A stretch of 12,319 bases of DNA from an uncultured Eubacteriales bacterium. GTDB lineage: Bacteria > Bacillota > Clostridia > Oscillospirales > Acutalibacteraceae. Shown one piece after another: positions 1-5,685 of the stretch; the first letter of the stretch is position 1; each line of letters begins with the position of its first letter. The DNA is taken from contig ONFW01000004.1 in assembly GCA_900317215.1 (NCBI GenBank), positions 1 through 12,319 on the forward strand, read 5' to 3'. The notes beneath the pieces were generated by a model. That model was not told the DNA's origin. It was given only the letters and a program-made list of their open reading frames with translations, and did no database searches. Position numbers and translations under genes: made by a program.

Positions 1-63
1 ATAAAGATCGCATACGCCTTTTTCGAGCAGAAGCAAATTTTCCATAAGATCTCTGTCCTGCAT
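1..63 (-). CDS. CotF-like spore coat protein, 5' end only
   Basis: Only the first 21 codons are in the window; the gene runs off the left edge. The visible protein begins MQDRDLMENLLLLEKGVCDL, which I recognise as the start of clostridial spore coat proteins of the Coat F (CotF) family. These are small, helical, ferritin-like proteins assembled on the spore surface. An AGGAGG ribosome binding site lies at 72-77, 8 bases before the ATG. It sits in the 15-base gap after the 57-codon gene at 79-252, so the two are very probably one transcript under the sporulation-type promoter at 282-311. The family call rests on a short N-terminal stretch plus context, so the rest of the protein should be checked beyond the edge. 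Confidence 0.7.
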   Translation of the reverse strand, partial: MQDRDLMENLLLLEKGVCDLY

Positions 64-78
64 AACTTTCTCCTCCTG

Positions 79-252
79 TCAAAGCAAACCGTAAAAGCTG
101 CTGAATATCTGCCTGTGATCCTCAGAAAGCTTCTGAACGAGTCCTCTCAGCTCGCTGTCCTGAAGCCTTCCCAGCGTCTCGCTGCACTGTGTCTGAAAAT
201 ACTTTTCGTGACCCAGCGCGTCTTCTACATACAAAAGCTCTTTGCTTGTCAT
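79..252 (-). CDS. 57-residue putative sporulation protein upstream of cotF-like gene
   Basis: Begins MTSKELLYVEDALGHEKYFQ and ends in SSFYGLL. The ATG at 252 is preceded by AAAGGAGG at 260-267 with 7-base spacing, and the stop is 15 bases before the next gene. The sequence is predicted largely helical, with charged and aromatic residues alternating in two helices and no signal peptide or membrane segment. It has one Cys (residue 23) and His at 15 and 46. It resembles small unnamed proteins I recall next to CotF-type genes in Clostridia, and the EDALGHEKYF stretch is reminiscent of a half ferritin-like (Coat F) helix pair. A role as a coat partner or chaperone of the downstream CotF-like protein is inference. 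Real-gene evidence is good: strong ribosome binding site, tight spacing, and a promoter of the expected type. Confidence 0.75.
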   Translation of the reverse strand: MTSKELLYVEDALGHEKYFQTQCSETLGRLQDSELRGLVQKLSEDHRQIFSSFYGLL

Positions 253-281
253 TGTATGACCTCCTTTATTTGTTGTAGATA

Positions 282-311
282 TAGTATGTCACCGATCCTC
301 CTGTAATATAC
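282..311 (-). promoter_or_regulatory. Candidate sporulation promoter (sigma-G or sigma-E type)
   Basis: On the minus strand a -35 element GTATA (311-307) is followed by exactly 18 bases and a -10 element CATACTA (288-282). As I remember the Bacillus subtilis consensus for forespore sigma-G (GYATA, about 18 bases, CATnnTA with CATACTA typical), both elements match. The same -10 also fits mother-cell sigma-E (CATACAnT) with one mismatch, and an ATA at 309-307 lies 18 bases from it. The predicted transcript start near 275 lies just upstream of the ribosome binding site of the 57-codon gene. The match agrees with the coat gene downstream. Which of the two sigma factors is used cannot be decided from sequence alone. 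Confidence 0.6.
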
Positions 312-359
312 TTTTTAGCTCTTACAAAAAAGAATAATTATCTTTTGTGATTTTGTTAA

Positions 360-388
360 TTGACAAAAGTGCTCAAATGAAATACCAT
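360..388 (+). promoter_or_regulatory. Candidate vegetative promoter of the PAS-GGDEF-EAL gene
   Basis: A perfect -35 TTGACA (360-365) is followed after 17 bases by TACCAT (383-388), a 4-of-6 match to TATAAT. The predicted start near 395 leaves a leader of about 25 bases carrying GGAGGG at 407-412. This supports translation from ATG 420 rather than ATG 393. Confidence 0.5.
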
Positions 389-419
389 AAATATGAATAT
401 GTTTATGGAGGGCAGGATC

Positions 420-2534
420 ATGAACAGCGACCTCTTTTATGAATACTACGGCAGACAGAAGAACGACATGGAGGCTTCTGTCATGCCCTTTACTATATTT
501 CAAAGGATCGAGAACGAGACCCATATCGTTATTATCTCCGAGGGTATGGTCAGGCTTTTCAACGCAGGAAGAAATGAAATAGCTTACATCCTTGAGAACA
601 ATATCTATACCACCGTTCATCCGGAGGATGTTGATAAGATAGCCACAGCATGGAATAAGTTCGTCAACGAAACAGAAGTCTTTCATATCGTTTTCAGAAA
701 GCTCATCAACAACAGATTTCTCTCGATCCTCGCAAGGGGAGAGACCTTTATGACGGATACGGGCGAAAAGCTCTTTATCCTCTGGTGCAGCGACGTCACC
801 GATATCGTAAACGCCGAAAAAATGAATACATATTACGATAAGCTCACCAACCTGCCAAATATGTCTGCTTTCGGAGTTCTTGCCGAATACGAGAGAAAGC
901 GCATGCATAAAAAAGGTATAGTACCCGCCTTTGTGTATTTCGATATCAGAGATATGAAGGCAATAAATGAAAAATTCGGCTTTTCAAGAGGCAACGGCAT
1001 ACTTTCGGGCTTGGCTTCGGTACTGAGGGATGTTTTCGGAAAGGATCTTATCGCACGCTTCTCGGACGATCACTTTGTCGTCATGACGGGCAGAAGGCAT
1101 CTTGAGCAAAAGATCGAGCAGGTCAACGATCAGGTGCTCACAAATCCAACAGGCATACCCGTACAGCTATGTGCAGGCATTTTTATTGACGACAAAATGG
1201 GTCTGGATGTATACGCTTCAATAGACAGGGCAAGAATAGCCTGCAAGACGATAAAGGGCGACTATACACGCAAATACCATGTCTTTGACCGTGATATGTT
1301 CACTGAATACCGACAGCGCCGTCATGTTCTCAACCACTTTGACGAGGCTCTCGAAAAAGGCTATATCAAGCTTTACTATATGCCTATCGTCCGCACCCTG
1401 ACAGGCAGGATCTGCGACATGGAGGCTCTTGCAAGGTGGATAGACCCCGAAAAGGGCATGCTGCCGCCGTCACAGTTTATCCCGGTGCTGGAGGATAATC
1501 GTCTTATCAACAAGCTCGACCTCTATATGCTGCGAAAGATATGCGAAAGCCTCTCAAAGCAGAAAAGCCTTGATATGCCCCTTGTTCCTGTTTCGGTGAA
1601 TATTTCAAGGTCAAACTTTGAGGTCTGTGACGTTTTTGACGAGGTGCTTTCTATCGTCAACGAGTACAATATAGCTCATCATCTGCTAACAGTGGAGATA
1701 ACCGAGAGTGCCTTTATAAAAAATCAGCAGTTCCTCACAAATCAGATAGAAAAATTCCGTGAGGCAGGCTTTAACGTGTGGATGGACGACTTCGGAAGCG
1801 AATATTCCTCCCTCAACACACTGCAGGAATACACCTTTGATCTTATAAAGCTCGATATGCGCTTTATGAAAAATTTCAGTCTCACAGGCAAAAACAGACT
1901 GATCCTCTCCGATGTTATAAGCATGATCTCAAAGCTCGGAGTAAGTACACTTGCCGAGGGCGTTCAGACAAAGGAGCAGCTCCGCTTCCTGAGGGACGCA
2001 GGCTGCGACAAGGCTCAGGGTTTCCTTTTTGGCAAGCCCATGCCCTGCGAGTATTTCTATGAAAAGAAAGCCCTTAAGGGGCTTGAATATGAGGACATCA
2101 ACAAGACCCCCTATTATGACAAGCTCAGCACAGCAAGCCTGAATCTTGAGGATATACCTCTTGATCTCGGCAAATATTTCGGAGACAATAACGTGACCCC
2201 CGTTGCCCTGCTTGAATTTCAGGGCAGTGATAAGTTCCGCATACTCAAAGCAAATAATGCATACAAGGTCTTTCTTGAAGGCATCGGCCAGAACAAGGAA
2301 AACATCTACAACGACTATTACAACTGGTACAGACAGCCCTCTCAGCTTTTCGTTGACGCCATAAAGAAATGTCTTTCCTCACGCAAAAGTGAAAGCATCT
2401 ACGGTGTGCTCGAAAAGAACACAAGAGTCTCAGCTAATGTACAGTTCATTGCCTATGATGCAAAAACCGAAACGGGAGCTGTTCTTGTCATTATCACGCG
2501 TCTCGATAACAGTCCACCGCTGCTCGGAGATTGA
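420..2534 (+). CDS. PAS-GGDEF-EAL protein, probable cyclic-di-GMP phosphodiesterase
   Basis: 704 residues. The start is ATG 420, with GGAGGG at 407-412 and 7-base spacing; ATG 393 lies at the predicted transcript start. Residues 20-130 look like a PAS-type sensor fold. Residues 138-290 are a GGDEF domain whose active-site loop reads SDDHF (215-219) instead of GGDEF, with no RxxD inhibitory site upstream, so diguanylate cyclase activity is unlikely. Residues 305-550 are an EAL domain with its key positions present: E335-A-L, N394, E426, D456-D457 (DDFG), K477, E513 and Q533. It should therefore hydrolyse cyclic-di-GMP to pGpG. Residues 565-704 follow the EAL domain and contain a second PAS-like stretch (VALLEFQGSDKFRILKANNA). 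There is no signal peptide or membrane helix, so it is cytosolic. By analogy with other composite proteins, the degenerate GGDEF may bind GTP as a regulatory ligand. It stands alone, divergent from the spore-coat genes. Confidence 0.92.
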   Translation: MNSDLFYEYYGRQKNDMEASVMPFTIFQRIENETHIVIISEGMVRLFNAGRNEIAYILENNIYTTVHPEDVDKIATAWNKFVNETEVFHIVFRKLINNRFLSILARGETFMTDTGEKLFILWCSDVTDIVNAEKMNTYYDKLTNLPNMSAFGVLAEYERKRMHKKGIVPAFVYFDIRDMKAINEKFGFSRGNGILSGLASVLRDVFGKDLIARFSDDHFVVMTGRRHLEQKIEQVNDQVLTNPTGIPVQLCAGIFIDDKMGLDVYASIDRARIACKTIKGDYTRKYHVFDRDMFTEYRQRRHVLNHFDEALEKGYIKLYYMPIVRTLTGRICDMEALARWIDPEKGMLPPSQFIPVLEDNRLINKLDLYMLRKICESLSKQKSLDMPLVPVSVNISRSNFEVCDVFDEVLSIVNEYNIAHHLLTVEITESAFIKNQQFLTNQIEKFREAGFNVWMDDFGSEYSSLNTLQEYTFDLIKLDMRFMKNFSLTGKNRLILSDVISMISKLGVSTLAEGVQTKEQLRFLRDAGCDKAQGFLFGKPMPCEYFYEKKALKGLEYEDINKTPYYDKLSTASLNLEDIPLDLGKYFGDNNVTPVALLEFQGSDKFRILKANNAYKVFLEGIGQNKENIYNDYYNWYRQPSQLFVDAIKKCLSSRKSESIYGVLEKNTRVSANVQFIAYDAKTETGAVLVIITRLDNSPPLLGD

Positions 2535-2560
2535 AGCGGTTTAAACAGATAAATAACTAC

Positions 2561-2600
2561 AGGCACGGTCACCGTTTTACGGAAGCCGTGCCTTTGCTTT
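2561..2600 (+). terminator. Intrinsic terminator-like hairpin after the GGDEF-EAL gene
   Basis: Arms AGGCACGG (2561-2568) and CCGTGCCT (2586-2593) pair perfectly. An inner CCG/CGG pair closes a TTTTA loop, so the whole hairpin is 33 bases. The tail TTGCTTTCTGCTT is only moderately T-rich. It begins 26 bases after the stop codon, which is the expected place for termination of the rightward gene. Confidence 0.65.
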
Positions 2601-2614
2601 CTGCTTAACATAAC

Positions 2615-2675
2615 AACGCCGCACAAGGGACCGGCCTCAAGCCGTAGGTCAGTCCCTGTGCGGTGTTGATTTTTA
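2615..2675 (+). terminator. Second, long hairpin between convergent genes
   Basis: A 16-pair stem with one bulged A and one G-U pair joins 2615-2631 to 2652-2667. A small inner hairpin, CGGC (2632-2635) with GCCG (2641-2644), stacks on top. On the plus strand it is followed by GATTTTT, as in an intrinsic terminator. On the minus strand, downstream of pduL, it is followed only by GTTATGTTAAG. It may act as the back-up terminator of the GGDEF-EAL gene and as a 3' end or processing hairpin for pduL. Confidence 0.55.
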
Positions 2676-2696
2676 AGATGATGATTTTTAGCCTTA

Positions 2697-3263
2697 TCAG
2701 ACTATGATCTCGCCCTCTACGTTGCCGGCAATAGCAGCAGCGTTAGCCTCGTCCGTATCAATGTGCATTGCAGGCGCAAATTTGGGGCTTACTCTTACAA
2801 CAACATCACCGAAAACGAGCTTTCTGCCTTCGCCGCCTACTGCAACGCTGACGACCTGCTTATCCTTGAAGCCGTTCTCCTCCGCCGTCTTGGGATCAAA
2901 ATGGATATGTCTTTTTGCAACGATAACACCCTCGCTGAGTTCCACCTCTCCCTTGGGACCAACAAGCTTGCAGGGAGGTGTTCCGGCAACATCACCGGAC
3001 TCCTTTACCGGAGGAACTATGCCGAGCTTTCTTGCATCTGTAAAGGATACTTCTATCTGACAGGCAGGTCTTACGGGGCCGAGGATAGAGCAGTTGAGCT
3101 CTCCCTTGGGACCTACTACCGTGACCTTCTCAAAGCAAAGGAACTGTCCGGGCTGAGAAAGATCCTTTTTGTTTGTAAGCTCTGCGCCCTTGCCAAAAAG
3201 TGTCTCAAGAGCCTCCTGAGTTACATGAACGTGACGGGCTGAGGTTTCAACAAGAATTTTCAT
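2697..3263 (-). CDS. pduL: Phosphate propanoyltransferase / phosphotransacylase, PduL family
   Basis: 188 residues. The family interconverts acyl-CoA plus phosphate with acyl-phosphate plus CoA. With an acetate kinase this yields ATP from acetyl-CoA or propionyl-CoA. The two PduL repeats are visible, SARHVHVT near the start and AKRHIHFDP in the second half. The six metal-binding residues of the family line up: H11, H13, E71, H119, H121 and H167, with spacings that match those I recall for the crystallised enzyme. The phosphate-binding Arg is probably R65 (GPVRPAC). The protein starts directly at the fold, without the N-terminal encapsulation peptide of microcompartment PduL, and no shell genes are nearby. 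A housekeeping cytosolic enzyme replacing Pta is therefore more likely. The ribosome binding site is AAGGAG, upstream of ATG 3263. A promoter is suggested at 3315-3343. Confidence 0.93.
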   Translation of the reverse strand: MKILVETSARHVHVTQEALETLFGKGAELTNKKDLSQPGQFLCFEKVTVVGPKGELNCSILGPVRPACQIEVSFTDARKLGIVPPVKESGDVAGTPPCKLVGPKGEVELSEGVIVAKRHIHFDPKTAEENGFKDKQVVSVAVGGEGRKLVFGDVVVRVSPKFAPAMHIDTDEANAAAIAGNVEGEIIV

Positions 3264-3314
3264 TTTATTACTCTCCTTTTCTGATTTATCAGCATGATAC
3301 GCTTTTATAATTTC

Positions 3315-3343
3315 ATTTTACAACGATTTTCCTGAAATGTAAA
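3315..3343 (-). promoter_or_regulatory. Candidate promoter of pduL
   Basis: On the minus strand, TTTACA (3343-3338) lies 17 bases before TAAAAT (3320-3315); each matches the housekeeping consensus in 5 of 6 positions. The predicted start near 3308 gives a leader of about 45 bases. This suggests pduL can be transcribed independently of the glycosylase gene upstream. Confidence 0.55.
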
Positions 3344-3402
3344 TATCTCACCTTGAACAAATATTTAAACTTTGCCCGTTTTTTTCTATGCCTTTATTCA
3401 GC

Positions 3403-3987
3403 TCAGTCATAGGTATGGTCACAGATCTCTCTGATCTTTGCCTGAAGCTTCAGCATATCCTCAAAGGCGGCGGGCTTATTGTTGGGATTTCTCAGCAGAG
3501 CCGCCGGATGAAGTATCGGCATCATCAGTATCCCGCCCTTTTCAAAAAACTGCCCGTGCTCCTTCATTATCTTTATGTCGGGCTTTATTATTCTCGCTGC
3601 TGCTATCCTGCCCAGGCATACGACTATTTTGGGTCTGAGTATTGCAAACTGACTGCGAAGCCATTTTATACACTGCTCCTGTTCCTCGGGCAGCGGATCC
3701 CTGTTCTGCGGCGGACGGCATTTAACTATATTTGCAATATAGATATTCCTCCTCCTGTCAAGGTCTATTGCCGCAAGCATTTTATCAAGAAGCTGACCTC
3801 CTCTGCCAACAAACGGTTCTCCCTGCAGATCCTCGTTTTCTCCCGGACCCTCTCCTATAAACATTACCTCTGCATCGTCTGCGCCGACCCCGAACACCAC
3901 GTTAGTCCTTGTCTCACAAAGCCCGCAGTTAGTACAGCCGAGACATTCCTGTCTCAGTTTTTCAAATTCTTCATTCTTTGACGACAT
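3403..3987 (-). CDS. Type 4 uracil-DNA glycosylase, iron-sulfur cluster enzyme
   Basis: 194 residues. It removes uracil from DNA after cytosine deamination or dUMP incorporation and starts base excision repair. The four likely 4Fe-4S ligands are C18, C21, C90 and C106 (CxxC then a 15-residue Cx15C pair), as in the Thermus/Archaeoglobus family. Active-site motif A is GEGPGENED (residues 45-53), followed by QGEPFVGRGGQLL; motif B is HPAALLRNP (160-168). I chose ATG 3987 because GGAG lies 7 bases before it. The in-frame ATG at 4020 overlaps a -10 box and so is unlikely to be on the transcript. pduL follows after 139 bases on the same strand with its own promoter. Confidence 0.92.
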   Translation of the reverse strand: MSSKNEEFEKLRQECLGCTNCGLCETRTNVVFGVGADDAEVMFIGEGPGENEDLQGEPFVGRGGQLLDKMLAAIDLDRRRNIYIANIVKCRPPQNRDPLPEEQEQCIKWLRSQFAILRPKIVVCLGRIAAARIIKPDIKIMKEHGQFFEKGGILMMPILHPAALLRNPNNKPAAFEDMLKLQAKIREICDHTYD

Positions 3988-4018
3988 ATTATCACTCCGT
4001 ATTGTTATTGATACCCTC

Positions 4019-4027
4019 ATTATATCA
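4019..4027 (-). promoter_or_regulatory. Extended -10 promoter of the uracil-DNA glycosylase gene
   Basis: On the minus strand the sequence TGA-TATAAT (4027-4019) is a perfect extended -10 element. No convincing -35 is seen 17 bases upstream, which extended -10 promoters do not need. Transcription would start near 4012, about 25 bases before the chosen ATG. Confidence 0.55.
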
Positions 4028-4145
4028 CAGTATCGACCGATAATAAACCATAACTTTTATCCTTCCCTCCCGATCTGCGTTCTCGCATACCGTGAGACTG
4101 CCCGATATATGGCGATATAAACAATTAATCACTGTAAAATTTCAT

Positions 4146-4174
4146 TTGAGTTTTTGCTCAATTTATTGTAGAAT
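4146..4174 (+). promoter_or_regulatory. Candidate promoter of the D,D-carboxypeptidase gene
   Basis: TTGAGT (4146-4151), 17 bases, then TAGAAT (4169-4174). The -35 matches in 4 of 6 and the -10 in 5 of 6 positions. The predicted start near 4181 gives a leader of about 50 bases that begins with the small hairpin at 4185-4198. Confidence 0.5.
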
Positions 4175-4184
4175 AATACTGCAC

Positions 4185-4198
4185 GCTCGTTTACGAGC
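4185..4198 (+). other. Small hairpin at the 5' end of the carboxypeptidase leader
   Basis: GCTCG and CGAGC pair around a TTTA loop. If the promoter call is right it sits at the very 5' end of the mRNA, where such hairpins can stabilise transcripts. It has no T-run and is not a terminator. Its function is unproven. Confidence 0.35.
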
Positions 4199-4229
4199 TT
4201 ATCATATTCCGGAAGTTGTTGATCTGTAA

Positions 4230-5564
4230 ATGAAAAAAATCCTATCTTTATTCATATCGGCGGCTTTGATGCTCAGCGCCCTGTTTATCCCCCCGATAAA
4301 TGCCCATGCCGCCGAATTCCCCATTGATTTCGGGGTTCACTGTACCTCGCTCTATCTTGAAAACCTCGACACCGAGACGGTGGTCTATACCAAAAATCCC
4401 GATCAGAGAAGATACCCCGCCTCCACCACCAAAATAATGACCTATATCATTACGGCCGAGAACGTAAATGACCTTAAAAACACCATGGTCACGGTAAAGA
4501 GCAGTATTCTGCACATGCTTGACGGAACGGGAAGCTCAATGGCAGGACTCAGGGCAGACGAAAAGCTCTCCGTATATCAGCTTCTGAACTGTATGATGAT
4601 CCCCTCCGGCAACGATGCCGCTCTGATACTTGCGGATTATATCGGCAAGGGTGACATAAAAAAATTCGTCGAAATGATGAATGCCAAGGCAAAGGAGCTC
4701 GGCTGTGAGGACACTCATTTTGTTAACCCTCACGGGCTTAACGACCCAGATCATTACACAACGGTACGCGACATGGCAAGAATAACGAAATACGCCCGCA
4801 CCCTGCCTGAGTTCATTGAAATAACCAATACCGTAACCTCCGACATTATCGGCGAGGACAGGTATCTTGTAACTACAAATTCAATGATCGACCCTGTACG
4901 CGGCGGCGAGCTTTATTATCCCTATGCCGAGGGCATTAAAACAGGCTCAACGGGAAATGATTCGGGCTACTGCCTTGTTTCTACGGCAACCAAAAACAAA
5001 TACACCTATCTGTGCGTTGCCTACGGCGCTCCCTATGAGGACGAGGAGCATGAGCTTTTTGAAAACGGCGCCATGCTTGACAGCATCAATTTGTACGACT
5101 GGGCTTTCGACAATCTGAGCATAAAGACCGTCCTCGACCGCAAGGAGCTTGCAAAGGAGATCAAGCTTGAGTTCGCCTGGAACAAGGACACCATTCAGCT
5201 ATCTCCTGCCCACAGCTATTCTACGATACTGCCCGACGATGTTGACATTTCGACAATCACAAAGACCTACAAGGTTCCCGAGAGCATATCTGCACCCGTC
5301 TCTGACGGAGATGTTATCGGCAAGGTAGAGCTGAGCTATAACGATCAGCCGCTTGCAACTATAGATCTTATCGCCACCGAAAACATAGACCGCAGTGAGC
5401 TATTATCCGCACTTGACAGTCTGAAAGGCTTTGTGACCTCTCAGCCCTTCATAATATTCATTATCGTGGTCGCCGTTCTTGCAGCAGTTTACTTCATCAT
5501 TATCCTAATATTCCGCAGAAAGAAACGCAGCCAGCGCCCCGTCAAGAAGTACAGGAAGTTCTGA
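4230..5564 (+). CDS. D-alanyl-D-alanine carboxypeptidase (penicillin-binding protein 5/DacF type, peptidase S11)
   Basis: 444 residues. It trims the terminal D-Ala from peptidoglycan pentapeptides outside the membrane and so limits cross-linking. An N-terminal signal peptide (Lys-Lys then a hydrophobic core to about residue 22) ends near AHAA (25-28). All three penicillin-binding motifs are intact: S65-T-T-K68, S126-G-N128 and K237-T-G239. A beta-rich C-terminal domain spans about 305-385. A hydrophobic helix at 406-428 followed by a strongly basic tail (RRKKRSQRPVKK) is a true membrane anchor, rather than the amphipathic anchor of Escherichia coli PBP5. The Shine-Dalgarno is weak: GGAAG at 4211-4215 is 14 bases from the ATG, so expression may be modest. 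It is a single-gene unit, convergent with the infB operon. It could equally be called DacA or DacF; nothing here shows that it is sporulation-specific. Confidence 0.93.
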   Translation: MKKILSLFISAALMLSALFIPPINAHAAEFPIDFGVHCTSLYLENLDTETVVYTKNPDQRRYPASTTKIMTYIITAENVNDLKNTMVTVKSSILHMLDGTGSSMAGLRADEKLSVYQLLNCMMIPSGNDAALILADYIGKGDIKKFVEMMNAKAKELGCEDTHFVNPHGLNDPDHYTTVRDMARITKYARTLPEFIEITNTVTSDIIGEDRYLVTTNSMIDPVRGGELYYPYAEGIKTGSTGNDSGYCLVSTATKNKYTYLCVAYGAPYEDEEHELFENGAMLDSINLYDWAFDNLSIKTVLDRKELAKEIKLEFAWNKDTIQLSPAHSYSTILPDDVDISTITKTYKVPESISAPVSDGDVIGKVELSYNDQPLATIDLIATENIDRSELLSALDSLKGFVTSQPFIIFIIVVAVLAAVYFIIILIFRRKKRSQRPVKKYRKF

Positions 5565-5612
5565 CCTCAAAATAACGGGCTCTGCATACGATCTGCAGCC
5601 TCGCACCTAAAC

Positions 5613-5656
5613 AAACAGCAGTCCCCTGCCAAACGGCAAAGGACTGCTGTTTTTAT
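5613..5656. terminator. Bidirectional intrinsic terminator between the carboxypeptidase gene and infB
   Basis: AAACAGCAGTCC (5613-5624) pairs with GGACTGCTGTTT (5641-5652), with an inner TGCC/GGCA hairpin. On the plus strand it ends in a run of Ts (TTTTT to 5654). On the minus strand it is followed by TTTGTTT. It therefore suits both the rightward carboxypeptidase gene and the leftward infB operon, whose stop codons lie 48 and 29 bases away respectively. Confidence 0.88.
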
Positions 5657-5685
5657 TATTCTTTTTATGAATCTCAAAGAGGCGC

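Noticed and set aside
266..292. An 8-codon GTG frame with its own AGGAGG upstream of the 57-codon gene, possible leader peptide
   Set aside because: Its ribosome binding site and first codons overlap the spacer and -10 of the sporulation-type promoter, so it would not be on that transcript.
4060..4130. CGATAT repeated twice near 4100 as an operator
   Set aside because: Two short copies at uneven spacing, with no dyad and outside both candidate promoters; this is expected by chance.
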